Shown here: in pieces, positions 1-12,855 of the stretch | How the letters are laid out: each line of letters begins with the position of its first letter | How positions within the stretch are numbered: the stretch's first letter is position 1 | DNA from: Lomentospora prolificans | Taxonomy: Eukaryota > Ascomycota > Sordariomycetes > Microascales > Microascaceae | Length of the DNA: 64,000 bases | Direction: 5' to 3' | NCBI GenBank assembly: GCA_029532625.1 | Contig: JARFXM010000005.1 | Location: 620,001-684,000, forward strand | Position numbers and translations under genes: made by a program | Notes under the pieces: model-generated | The model's input: the letters and a program-made list of their open reading frames with translations, nothing else | Database searches by the model: none | Told to the model about the DNA's origin: nothing

Positions 1-329
1 ATGGCCAGACCTCCGGCTATGACCCGAGTTATGGCTGCCAGTTCGGCTTGAAGAGGTGTGATGGCTTCCTTTCCGGTGACGGCGGCTGGACTCATTAGCA
101 GGCAGTCCCTGGACAATTCCGTTCCGAGCAAGCATTCCACCGTTGACAGAAAAGTTACGGCAGACCATAAAGGCCCGCATGGCAGCATTTTCCTGGGCAA
201 GGATGTCTGACTCGTACGCAAGATCCGTCTGGTACTCGCGGCCATTGACAAGAACGTGGCATGTGTAGCCATTGGAGCTACGGTAGCATTCATACATGGG
301 GTCACCCCATCCGCGTCGGCGGCAAAGGC
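1..329 (-). CDS. dsRNA-binding-like protein, 5'-side part, cut by the window edge
   Basis: An open frame with no stops runs leftward off the window. The reading starts around the residues LCRRRGWGDP and continues through a conserved-looking stretch (GYTCHVLVNGREYQTD, then LAQENAAMRAFMVCRNFSVN) and a Ser/Arg/His-rich low-complexity tail. The Val-Asn-Gly-x-x-Tyr strand followed by an alanine-rich helix ending in CRNFS resembles the second half of a double-stranded-RNA-binding fold; that assignment is inference. A convincing 3' splice site lies just upstream (minus-strand CTAAC, then CTCTAG at about 330), so at least one earlier exon lies to the right of 329. I could not place it or the start codon. 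The 3' end is outside the window. Function unknown. Confidence 0.6.
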
Positions 330-3300
330 CTAGAGGTTGGGTGATGATGTTAGCATTAATCCAAAAGAGAAGACTTTTCAAATACAGCAGCCGGAAACGC
401 GCGGATGCTTCCCGTCTACAGCGTGAAGCCTCCCTCCTTTGGTGCGAGCTGCGGATAGTCTCGTTCCCCATTATGCACGACACATTCGCCGACCCGTCTT
501 GCACCCTGCATTGGGGCCCAATAGGGCTAGCCCAACCAAGGTGTTCCAAGGCGATCGAACTCAAATCCCGGATTTCTTGACCGTTGGACAGCGGGAGAAA
601 GACCTTGGGATATGCATGGTGTACAGCGAGCAGGGAAGGGTAACAAGCCTGAGGAATGGCTAGCAGTGTCCGGTAGCACCCCCATTATGCCCTCGCCCAG
701 GAGAAGCAAGGGTGATTCCTCAGCCTTTCTCAAAACTCATACTCCAGCCTGGCCTTGATCGGGGAAGGGGAGGTGGATTTCCAACGTCAGGCCCCATCCA
801 ATAGGGTGCGGCCACTCGGGTCCACGAAGGGAAAAAGACGAGATGGGCATTTCCGAAGAGCAACACAACGATGATCCCCACGCTGGCGAACTTTGGATCC
901 CGCATTAATTGATAACTTACTTTCCAAGTATTGAATATAAAAGCCCCGCATGTTTTTCGTTGGGTGTCAATGGCACTATACCGGCGAGTTGTGGCTCAAA
1001 ACTAATGGCGTATGCTTTGACTGGAGGCGGGTACCGGGGTGAGTGCTCTTGTTTTGTCCGAGGAAAGGAAACCCCGAAGGAGAACTAGGGTCCGGGCCGG
1101 GGACAAAAAGGGTGAAGAGGGATTGATGGCTGCCAGATGTCTACGGATATATGCCGATGAGGTGTCGAGGCCTTCCCTGCCTTGTCGAGTCGGAATGCAG
1201 TCGAGCCCAACGTGAGGCAGGAATATGTTAAGCTGTTTTTGGGTAGAGGGGAGGGAGGGGTGGTAGTCACGGAGGATGTAAAGATGGTGGTCAACGGAAG
1301 GAACCACACATGAACAACAGGAACAACAACAAGAAGTGACTTCGTGGAAGAGGGGGGAGGAGAGAAAGAGGTATATGTATGTCGAGGTGAGACAGGGAGA
1401 GTAGGTCCAAGAGGAATTGGAGGTTTAGAAAAGTGAAGGAAGCTTGGAGAGAAAGAACGCGGAACGGGGAAGGAATATTTGAGGCGAGGGTTCCAATGTC
1501 TTTTTGATTCAGCCCTTGGGCCTCGCTTTTCTATGAATCTGGAACTCCGCCTACGCCGTTCCTAGGTCCAATGTTCGTCCTACTTCTTGCCGGGTCGGAA
1601 GGGGAAAAAAAAAATTGACAGAGGTAAATAAGGGCCGGGGAACTGGAAATGGAGGGGAGCAGAAGCGGAGTGGTGGTGGTAAGTGGCTCCTGGTAGGGGT
1701 ATGTTGAATTCCAGTACTTGTCTGCTACGTACACTACCTAACCAGAGTCCTCATGTAGCCCCGAGGCCAATTTTCAATGCAATGGGCAGGCTCTCTCTCT
1801 TTTTCATTCTCTCTTTTTTGCCAGGCCAGTCGCAAAGTCGGAGAGCCGGTTACCTGTAACAGTACGGGACAGACCAGTAACTGAGAGGGGCAACCGCGGA
1901 TGGATCGATGTGTGCTGTTGTTAGTGCGGGGCCACGGCACGGGGTGTGCGTTTGGAACACCTTCAAAGTTCACCTCGTGTACTCGTCCCGTAGCAGGCGT
2001 TTATTATTACCGTCAAATAATTTCCCCCATACCCCCGACTCCCACTCCACTGGCCACCAAGCATATGTACAATGAAATGACATTGATGCATCCCTTGGTG
2101 GAAAACGACGCTGCGAGGCCCATCGGCCGGCCAGGCCACACCCAGCCATCTCCATCCTAACCGACGACAAGACAGCATGGCATGGCATGGGACAGCCTGC
2201 GCACCAGAAGCCAGCCGAGCAATTTTCATGGGCTATGGCGGTCGGCCAGTCGGTGCGGGAAACTTTGACGTACAGTAATGTACAGATGAAGGGTCTCCCT
2301 CCCACATTTCGTCCTACAGTAGCTGGCAAAGCCTGTCCGGACTTCAATGGCACGGTACCTGTCCAGGGGACCCCGTTCTCAGCATCCAAAAACGCAAGCC
2401 GAACTGCGGCTCCTCAGACGCAGATACACCCACTGTACATCGAGAGTGTGACCCATACCTGATGTGTTGGCTCGCGTCGTTGCCAGTTGATAATAGAAGA
2501 GCGGGCCCATTTCAGTCTAGCCGCCAAACTCCACCCCCATGGAACGGAGGGGTGGTTCTGGCCGACGTTCTTTCTTCGCCTAGGAGGGGCGCGAATCCGT
2601 TCCGGAACCACAAAACTTCCTATAAAGAAGACAAGTTCTGAGGCGAGCCCACACGAGAGAGTTTGATGGAGCCAAATGGAGCCACGGAGCCGCGGCGAGA
2701 TCGAAACATGGCGGGTGAAGCAATTGAAGTGTGGGCAAACGTGCAATGTGCACTTCTCGGATTGCAGCACTCGACTAGGAAGAGGAGGCGCGGCGCCGTC
2801 AAATGAATCAACGCTTCCCCTCAGACGTTCCTTGACGTAGAGATTTCCGCCTCAGCTGTAAGTTTGGAGAATTCATAAGAGGCATAGCATCATCAGATAC
2901 TACCTAACGGCCAGAGACTACGTTTCTCGAACTTTGGCTGCATGTCCAAACATTCCTACACCAGGGATAGGTGGGTGAACGGGTAGGCAAGTAGCCCGGT
3001 CGGCTGGATTTGGGATATATACGTCGTCGCCTCCGCCGACAAAAAAAGAAAAAGAAAAAAGACCAAGGAAAAAAAAGGACCATCGTCAACCAAACAGACC
3101 AGCCCTCCAATCGAATCGCCTTTGAACTCGCCTCCTTCTTCAACTCGAACGTAATTCCACACGCTACAGGCTGCAAGGAGAATTTTAGACGTATATAAAA
3201 TCCTTGGCTGGTTGCCACATCTCTCCATCTGCGTACTCTCAAAGTACAAAGTTCTGTATGGTACCGTAGGTGTATCTGCTGTATCTCGGGTCTGCTCTTT

Positions 3301-6300
3301 CTGCAAGTCACTTCGAATGGACATCGTTCTTACCCTTTCTCGAAATAAGCGTGGCGCCTGTATATGCAGAGTCCAGGCATAGTGATGTGGCAAAATGGAA
3401 CCATCGAGACGAGCCAATCTCCGCCTATCTGCAGGTCAATTACATGAGATGTAACTCTTATTTTCCTCAATTTTGTCTCTTCTTGTTTTACCCTTTGTTC
3501 GCCAGGGCCAAGGAAAACAAACAAGGGCAAGCCGAGGGGGCCAGTGAGAGGCCATTATAGAAGAGCACTAACAGCCAGCTGGCGATGCGCTATGTTAGCG
3601 TCTCCGGCAAAAGAGAGCCAGCCAGGTGAATCTACGAGAAAGGCCCTCCACTCGCTGATTGTGTTTCGTTGCTCTGCCCTTGTGGACTCGAACAACGTCT
3701 AGAAGCGCCCAACCTTCGTCTCGTGGGGCCATCAAGTGAGCGCCGTGAACCGGATGATAGGGCTTGGAGTTGGTTTCTCTGAATCGCTGCCCCCTTCCCC
3801 CCCCGGTCGTCCCCCATTTTCCAAGAGTTAGATTAGCCAGGCTACATTGATCAAAATATACCCACACCACAGGACCGCCTCTATACGTTTATGGGGTAAG
3901 GATATCAGCTGGCGATCCCCAGTCTCCACTGCCAACGGTACCCTATGGTACCTGTCCGCAGATGCAAATCAATCAAGACATCGGCGGAGAAGTATCAAGA
4001 CGGAAGTCACCCGAGATGGACATTGCCGACATTCTATTCCTCCTCCTCCGCAGAAATGCGACTTGCTCCACGGAAGAAGAAACACATTGTGCTCAACCTC
4101 TGTGCGCCGCGTCGAAAAGTGACTCGGGCAGGGGAGGGGAGGAGAGGGCAGTCTCAAAACATCATCCTGATACAGTTCTCTCGTACATGATCTCTGTAAT
4201 CTGCACTGCGCCGCGTATCAAGGGTGTTCAAAGCCCGTGTAGACGCCTCGAGACCGCCGGCACGTAAAAAGAGAGCACTCCGGTGGGCTTAGTGTTGAAC
4301 GCGCTGCAACACGCTCTGCGTAATCTCAAACCTCTCGGCAGGCCAGTCTACTTAGATAAAGAGACCCTTGCATGGAAACAAGACTACTATCAAAACAAAA
4401 GGAGGAGCTATTGTTGGTGAACAAGATTGGACCCTGAAAGCTTTCGTAGCGCTAGGCTAGAGCTATGCATCAGGTCCCTTGGCGGCTTTGGAGCATTCAG
4501 CCACTTGAGATCCGGACTGACTGGGCAACTCCAAAATATATATATTATAAATAATAAGAAATAAAATAAAAATAATTTAATAACGAAAGGAGACTCGTTG
4601 TATGGCAGACAAAGCTGTCTACCTCGAAGGGAAGTCTGGGCCGACGAAGATTGTCGCGAGGTGTACGAAGTACGTATCGGGATGATACTCTCTACAAGCC
4701 TCGAGGGTAGAAGGGTGCCGGAACGGAAGCCGTGACCAACTATCGAGGCCCTCCATTGGAGTGATGTGGCAAGTTTGATGAGCAAAATGGATTGTGCCAT
4801 CCTGGTCATCTCGAGAGAACAGTGGATGGGTTCGGATGACACTTTGCCCAGTAGCAAACAAACTACAGCCTTTTGCTGCTGGCTAAATCGGCCACGTTTT
4901 GTGGCTCTCGAGGGAGCTCAACAACTGGGCGATTCGCGATCCAGCGATCCAATTGAAGGGTGCGAGGCACCCGCGCACCAAAAGAGTGGCGACAAATCAC
5001 AGACAGCCATGGCACCGAAGGTGGACATGGGGGCAGGAAATCGACGTGATTCGGTTCGCGGCCTTCCCCATCTCCCCTAGCCCTGATAATACCCTAATAC
5101 CGATGGCCACAACGGCGCGCACAGGTGGGAGAGTAGCAGACCGACGCCTATGGGTAATGATTGGTAACCAACGCCGAGTAGGGGACGTAGACGCTGGCGG
5201 ATATCTGAATCAGCGCCTAGGGCCCGGAAAAAAAAAAAAAAAACGACCCCACTGCTCGATCTCCAGAACGCCGGAGTTTTCTTGTCTGACCATCTGCAGG
5301 CCGCGTTAAGAGGGGAGGAATCAAGAGTCTGGGGGTGCAGCGAAGTGGGAAGCGCGGGAAATTGACTGGTGGTAGACGAAACCACGAAGGTCGGTGAAGG
5401 ATTGAAAATCTAACAATGGCGCCGGCCTACAGAGTCGAAACGCGTGCATGAACAGGAACTCTGATCTTTGGTGCGGGTCTAGAAGTTGTCAATTGGCCGA
5501 TAAGAAGTCGCTCCGGAACAGATCCAGCCCACGACAGAGATGACCAAGTGGAGGAGAAGTTGGTGCAACCGTTTGTTCAGGGCCTGGCCTGCTCCGACTT
5601 TTTTTCTTTGCCTACCAAGTGTAAGTGCAAGTCAGGGCGATTATGGCCAGGATATAGACACCCCAGTCGGGTCTGGTACAGCTGTGTACTGCGCAAGACG
5701 TATACAGATCGATGCACGTAGACTGTTCGAACTGTGGAACTGAGAAAAGGGGGGGGAAGACGATTGTCAACGAAGGCGAAAACAGGAAATTTACACAGAC
5801 TACGCTACAGCCTAGATCGGACGGTGAATGGGCGAATTGGCCAGGTCAGACCGGCAAGATGTGAGGGGCAAAAGGAGGGGAAGAAGGCGAGGGATTGGGC
5901 GGTTTTTCTAGAGCCACCGACGATGGCATTAGGAGAGACGCTGAGGGGGGACGGAAGTCTCGACACTTTCATGCATTGATGAGCTGGCAGTGCTGCTGCT
6001 CAAATTAACACGACCCAGAGCAGAGACGAGCAAGAGGAACTTGCGCGGAACCAAGGGCAACAAGTCGACACCTCCCACAACGCAACCGCAACCACAACCA
6101 CCCACCTCCCCATCTAAGTGATTGAAACATTATGTTGAGGGGCAAATATACTCGTCGACACTGCAGTACTACTACCGACGATGGGGGCACGCCTGTGGGA
6201 GGTGTTAATCGTGAGAAGGGAGGTGCGGTCTTGTTCGCGCAATTGTGCCCTTGTGAGCTGTTACATCAGGATTCCTGACTACAACTCGAACCACTGTGTC

Positions 6301-9300
6301 CCACTCACTCGTCCCAGCAGTTTCATTAGAAGTGTATAAAAAAAGCCGCGAACCCCCGCGAACCTTGCGAGGGTGGGTGTGGAAGTAACCACACGGCCAG
6401 GAGTGGGTTTTCCGCCATATCAAAAAGCACGGCGGGAACTCAAACTTGGGGCACGCAAGCCAGCGCTAAAGAAGAAACAAAATAAGAAACCCGCCACGCT
6501 TTTCTTCATGTTGGCAACACGGTTTGGAATGGACAGGACCATGCTGCTGCCGTAGCGCTATGTACCTTGATGCAGTTAGCAGAAAGAAGGGGTTCTTACT
6601 TCGTATATTTTGTCCAAACTGTACTCTAATAATATTCATCCCACTGCACCAACCCCAGACGATCATGGGCTGGGGTTATTTCCTACTGGCAGGCTTCCCA
6701 TGTCAGGGAGGACCTCACCCGCCCCCGCTTATTTATAGTGAATCCTGATATAATAACACCAGGCCCGAGTCGGAGCGGGGTCCTCGGGCCTATGGCGTCC
6801 CGCATCTATATCGGTGGACGCAGGGGAAAGAGTCATGGCACACATCAAGACAACTCTCTCCTTCTCTTTATAATTTCGAGGTTGTTGGACTGCCCCTGTC
6901 GTCATGGCAAGCGACTCTGCATCCACAAACCAATAGCACTCGTCTTCAACAAAGAATGCTGCAACTCGTACCTCAACATACTTTTTGGCCGGTCGACCAG
7001 CCACCAAGTTAAACCGGATCAGTGGCGGTCGAGATGCCGTCCAGCTCGTTGCCCAGAAATTTGTAATTCTGAGGAAAGTGCAACAACGCGCAATCCTAGC
7101 TATGTCCTATTGGCCCTCTCTTCTAAGCCTATTGGCCCTCTCTTTTAAGCTGGCAACGACAAGACAGAGAGCTCTTTCTTGTTTTCGGACTCCGATGAAA
7201 TAGCTCCTGCTTGTCATCCTGCTCATCCCCGCATGTGATACGATTCAACGCAGACCATCAAGAGGAAGTTACGCCCGATTGCCTAGCATCTACAGAAGAG
7301 ACTTTGCTTTTCCTCGACAGGAACTTATAGCATGTGAATTGTAGATGAATCTCAGGAATGATTGCGGCTTTGAACTCCAAACGTCAAGGCGGATACCTCG
7401 AGTTCCGGGATCAACGATTCCCCTCCGATTAACGACTCCTCTAGAGTCAAACCATGGAAGCTGCTACACGAACCTGTAGCCACCCGCCCGTTTTCACTCT
7501 ACCCCGATTGAATCTCTGTGTAACACTTTGTTTAATGTCCGGCCTTCGTCGGGTCCGGGGAAGTTGCACATGTGAGGATGACAAAGCACAGCAGCTGATT
7601 GAGCAGCCAAGGTATCTCGTCTGCCAGCAGAGAGCAGGTGCTTGCGACATCAATTACTCGGGAACAAAATAACAGATATCAAAAAACGCCTCTTTCCAAT
7701 CCTTAGGTGGAAACAGAAATCACACTTATCGATCACTCCTCGCGCTCCCTGCGGTTAGGACGCACCATGCCGTTGCATTCCGCAACTGCACAACCTACCA
7801 CGAGGGCTTCACTCATGGCCTATCCGCACTTACCTATTATCGCCAGTCCGCGGTTGATTCCTCTTTCCCAGGGGGGAAGTTGGCGTCATTGACGACCCCT
7901 CGGTGCGTCAGCTACGCCAGCTTCGTGATATCATGTTTATCTCCCACCGTGGACGTTAGCCGGTCACACAGGAACGAAGCATCGTCCTCGTTGCACGGCA
8001 GATGGAGACATCCCTCTCAAGTGGAACCATGGAGTGAATTGGCGGTCTATATTTTGGCCATTCTTCCAAATTAATACGTAGGACAAACGTGAGACACATC
8101 TCTAGAACACCTTTGGCATGCGCCGACTTGGACTGGACCTGAAGACGCGAATGGATTAGTTGCACCGTGGGCCCGGTTCTCAGGACCCGTATTGCGGCCA
8201 TTTTGACAGCCTCGGCCGAGGCCATATGAGTGCTTGTTGCCTTGCTCCACTGGTCGTGCGGTCGTGTTGTTTTCGATATTTCAGTGGCGGGTGAGCTTCG
8301 AAAACATTGGGTGGCTATGTTTTGGGCCGCAGAAGATAATCGAAGATCAGCACAGCCAGATGGGGAGGCAGGCCACTAGGTCGGGCCCAGTTACTGGCCG
8401 GAAACGATCTAGTCCATTCCTTGTACTTTACCTCGTTTACTTCCATACGAGCCCACTTCCTGATGTGGAGGTGGTCGTTTGATCTTCTTTCTGGGTCTCG
8501 GAAACTAGGCCACAAAGTGCTGTTGTCGACGGAGTGGCGTCGATGAGCACGCAGCCGTCCCCGCGCGGGTGTGCATGGCACATATCTTCATCACTACGAA
8601 CTAGAGTGAGCATGATGCGGCCTAGAAGCCTTGAGAACATTCGTAGTTGCTGCTCAAGGGCGGTTCCAGAATGGGCTAGCGGCCGCGATGAGGCCATCGC
8701 CCTTAACTTGGCCTGTAGAGGTCGGAGACTACCCGGCATCTACCACCACTCGAAAGTCTTTTTAGTCCACCATACGGATACATACGCCATACACTTCGCT
8801 AAAGAATACCTAGATAGTTCTATCTAACCTTGAAACCTCTGGACGCCTCCTTTCAAACCGGTCTGCCAAAGTTTGGACAGCGGTGGGCCTTCCCATTACC
8901 CAGATATCGCTCCTTTGACACCAAGATCATACTCCCCGCCGCCGGCTTTCCCAATTCTGCACTCACATGCGCATCGCCCGGGCGGCCGCGAAGACCACTC
9001 GTCCTTCTGCTCGATAGGAGGCCAATACCAGCGGGCGGTAGACCTGTCGTGGCAGCCCCGGGACTCGGTGAATGTCTCCAGCCCAGTCCAGGTAACCTCC
9101 ACAGATCCAACTTGTAATAGTCTAAAATGCCCCTCCTGCACCTGTTCGAAAAGAACACCGACGCCACGTTTATCTATTCCGGCGAATTCAAGGGCCAGCG
9201 CGGGGGCATCCCGAGGTCGGAGAGAGAGCGAGAAGGGCAAAGCCTGCCAGATGTTGCCCCGTACGGAGACTTGCAGATGGGTTTTACGAGGTAGTCCCCC

Positions 9301-9896
9301 TTGACACCTCTGTGTACCATACGGCTGCATGAGCATGTCGGGCTCCGTCAAAAGCCCACTTCCCAGAATGTATGGAGCCACGTCCCGCCTCTTTTGCCAC
9401 CCTTGGTCTCATGCTTCCGCCGTATATAGGCGTGATCGAGATGGTGAAGAGATCTAATGGGGAGCGGCCGTTGCATTCTCCCACGATTATCCTCTCCATC
9501 TTTTATATTGCAATGTGTCACATATCGGGGGTTAACCGAATCTACGGCCACGTTACGTCGGCTTCACCGACTCCAACATATCGTGGAAGCAAGGCAGAGT
9601 ACACATATACCCCTTTTCTTCGTTTCGCTATAGGACGGTAACTGCAATGATACTTGTACAAGCCAGTTTCGAGACTCTCCCACGAAGTCTCCATTTTGCC
9701 GGGCCGAGAGAGCTACTTATGAGATACGAGTAGGTGTACGAAAAGGATAAGGGAAAGGTGGGTAGGTAAGGGGGTGGGGAGCGGACAACTATGCTGTTGT
9801 AGCGGAGGAGACGGGAGAGCATGTACAATGCAAGGTGGTAAAGCGTGTCGAGGGGTGGAGATGGAAGAGTAAAGTAGTCCATGCGAAAGAGCGGGT
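330..9896. other. long intergenic stretch, no gene recognised
   Basis: About 9.5 kb in which open frames are short, overlap on both strands and resemble no family. The first exon or exons of the left-edge gene should lie in the first few hundred bases, but no donor is convincing. There is an A-run at about 5227-5243. Around 8870-9300 open frames exist on both strands with some protein-like words, but no consistent gene model. It is not strikingly AT-rich by eye, so it is not an obvious RIP-mutated repeat block. Confidence 0.5.
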
Positions 9897-11866
9897 CTAG
9901 AAGCCAGGCTTGTTCGCAAAGTACTCCACGATGGCGTTGACCTTTTGTTGAGGTATCGTGTATATGGGATGGATTGCAAGGACACGATCCCTCTCGTCGA
10001 AGATCTGCTCATCAGTGAGGTACGGTGACACAACCCATTCCGAAGAAGAACAACTAGCGACATTGTCGAGGACGGATGGTTCTTCCTTAAGCTCCCAATT
10101 ATGCTGGGCGGAGCTCAGGCCCGCAAGGACGTAGTAGGTGTGGTACGAGTCGGAGGGTCTAGAAAGTTCATCCGTGATTAGTTACTGGGGGTGCATGTGA
10201 ACGACCACGTAGGGGATGGTTATATTGAGGCGGGGTCTTAGGTGGGGTGAACGATGTCGGCGACGCATCGAGGGCATGGTGGAAGCTCGCAAGGCAAAGG
10301 AGAAGATGAATGGACCTGTGTAAGGAAGGGGGCGCAGAGGACAAGGAATGCTCACTTTCCCGGTTTATCTCGAAGGCCGCCTCTATTAGAGTCGTCTTGA
10401 CAGCAACATAGGATATATCGAATCAGACCTTCTCGGTTGAAAAGGCTTTGTTTTGCGGCAGGAAACGCGTTGGCCGAAGTCTGGTCATCCGACCCAGTGG
10501 GCCCGTTCAGGCAGGCCTCGATGAGCGGCCAGCAGCCACCTACCCAGTGACTGTAGCACCCATCGACGAGCTTGTTCGTACGCCCGGAAAAGCCGCCTTC
10601 GGGGGCATACTGGCGTGACGATAGCCAAGAAATAAGTCGTGGAACATCCAGATACCTTTGCGGTAAAAAAGAAAACAGAGGAGAGTCAGTGTTAGCTTCA
10701 TCATACATGTATGTATTGCTTCTTGTCAACACCTCACTGGACGCTTGGGAGGCATACTTTGGAATGATGCGATGCGGTGCATCAAGTATAGACAGACATC
10801 CTAGTGCGCAGAAGGCGTATGCACCATGTGCTTCAGCGTCCGGCTGACCCGATATGCCTCCCTCAAAGGTTTGACCTGAAGACGAGGGGGGTGAGCCAAC
10901 TTGCAAACTCATTTTACTTGTATGATACGATGGCAATGGACTCGAGAGTCTACTTACAGCGACGTACATAATCCGCTAGGCCTGTGAAAAGCGTTGGCCT
11001 CTCAGGAGTCCAAGCTGGAGAGTCGGGAGATAGATCAAGGGGAATGTTGAGCAACGTGATGATCACTGCAGCGCAGTATGCACCCCTGTTAGAAGATTAA
11101 GAGTCAGTGCTAGTGAGAGATACAGCTCCAATACAAGCCTGCAGACATATGTGTACAACCGGTTTGGTAATCGAAGCTGGAGACCGCAGAGAACGGAGGC
11201 AGAGATATGCGGTGTATGGCTCGAACGCGGCACAGGCAGGGCCAACACGTACCGAACATCGACTTCACCACCAAAGGTGATCTGAAATCCGCCATTCGGT
11301 TGTTTTAACGAACACAGCCACTTCCACAATGATCTCCTGTCGATAATATCGTACGCCTCCTGAGTACCGCAACAGGCTAGGGCGAGTACACACGCGAAAG
11401 TGGTGGCGAGATGCGAGCTCTGGCCATGTCCACCGCCGAAACCTCCTGACCTATTCTGCATCGTGAGCGCCGTGTCCACTAAGACGGGACCATACGACGA
11501 GATGTCCTCGTCCAAGAGCGCAAGCCCGGCCAAGTTCCACAGTAGCATCCACGGGCGGCTTGCATCGGCTGCGATAAAGGGCGCTGGAAGCTTGCGCAGG
11601 TTCCTTTTCAAGAAGTTCTTGTGCTTCTCTCGAGTCAAGTTTGGGACGCCATGGCGATTATAGTCGAGGCGCGTGGAGTTGCCTCGGAGATACGGGAGGC
11701 ACTCCCGCACAGTCTCATCCTGGATATTCGAAGTTGAGGTCTCAAGTGGGTCCCGTATGATGGGCTGCGATGTGAAGAGATCCGGGATTGAGGTCGCCGA
11801 GATGCTCGGCGGCCCGGAAGACCGAGAAGCGGGCCGGATGGGAAAGGACTGAGATGATGTCGCCAT
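9897..11866 (-). CDS. RAM1: protein farnesyltransferase beta subunit
   Basis: Cytosolic CAAX farnesyltransferase beta subunit, which with the alpha subunit attaches farnesyl to Ras-, Rho- and a-factor-type C-termini. Five exons: 11866-11253, 11085-10958, 10875-10758, 10655-10356, 10158-9897, joined in frame to 473 aa. Alpha-toroid repeats are plain (SGGFGGGHGQ, NGGFQITFGGEVDVR, FEGGISGQPDAEAHGAYAF, EGGFSGRTNKLVDGCYSHWV). The expected zinc ligands are present: D318 and C320 in LVDGCYSHW and H393 in SDSYHTYYVLAGLS. Intron 3 (10757-10656) has a GTATGC donor and GCTAAC branch. It could be read through in frame, but removing it restores the conserved IPKYLDVPRL junction. An in-frame upstream ATG at 11929 would add 21 Arg-rich residues; the downstream ATG is preferred. 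A GGTase-I beta is less likely because of the long N-terminal region and FTase-like motif wording. Confidence 0.95.
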
Positions 11867-12855
11867 GCTGCGTCGCCTCGTGAACTGGACTCTGGGCCGT
11901 GCCTTGACTGTACGAGCCCGTGATCTCATATGGTTTGGCGGGGCAAGGGGGGATGAGAGCAGAGGGCGGGGCAAATTTGCGAGTGAGAAAAAGGCTGCGT
12001 CGAGCTCCCTAGCTTTATACGTAGGGAGAGCTGGGTCCTGGTAAGAGCCAAAGTCCCTCTGATACCCTTACTCTTACTTCCTCTCCTGTCGCACCTACCC
12101 TTGTTGTCGGCAAGGCAGTGCGTAACTGCTTTCCAGAGAGTCGTGGACAAACGGCAGGTGCAATTCTGGGGAAGTCGCGTCGCCCGTCAACCGAATTATT
12201 CATATGTTACAACATTCCAATCCATGATTCATCGGAGTGTGCACAGCTGGAAGCAGCTGGATTGTTTTCATGCCATGACATAGACATCCCCATACCACGG
12301 CTGCTTAGCGTGCTGTTCGCAATGTTCCCGAAGGAAGGCAACTCAAAGCAAGGGAGGGTTGAGAGCATAGAAGGCAGGTCGTGAATGGATACAGGAGAAT
12401 TGTTTGCTCTTGCATGCGCACGAAGACTTTCGATTATCGCAATTTAAGTTTACCGGATTGGACGTGGTTGGCGCCGCATGTGCAGGGCATCACTTGGCCA
12501 CATTCCAGACGCCTTCGCATCAGGTCACTGAGACTGGCTTCAGGGGGAACAACGGATTGCAGAAATAAAAGTGTCAGGATCACTTCGAGATTAATAGATA
12601 ACAAACACGGAGCGCCTTCACGGGGAACTAGACATATTTCATAAGAGTGTCATGGTCTCTTGCAAGAAGATCGAATCTATTAGTTTTGTACGCCTAGATC
12701 AACGCCAAGGACACTTATCCGTCCTTCCTACACGATAGAGGGGTCTCGCCCCACGGTAGTTTAAGAATATAACCGTCCGATCCTTGAAAGAACAAGAAGC
12801 CTAGCGCCGTATCATGAATGCTAAGACAGGACAAGCTCAACATATCCACAAGCCC
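11867..12855. other. intergenic, promoter of RAM1 and 3' flank of its neighbour
   Basis: About 1 kb between two minus-strand genes. It should hold the RAM1 promoter and 5' UTR and the 3' UTR of the zinc-knuckle-like gene. I see no convincing TATA box, RNA gene or repeat. Confidence 0.5.

Noticed and set aside
8840..9381. Long open frames on both strands, with words like FIYSGEFKGQRGG on plus
   Set aside because: Frames on opposite strands are equally open, the joining introns would be too short (about 29 nt), and no family is recognisable.
10656..10757. In-frame extra segment of RAM1 (about 34 codons)
   Set aside because: It is readable without stops but has a donor, branch site, pyrimidine tract and acceptor; removing it restores the conserved farnesyltransferase sequence, so it is an intron.
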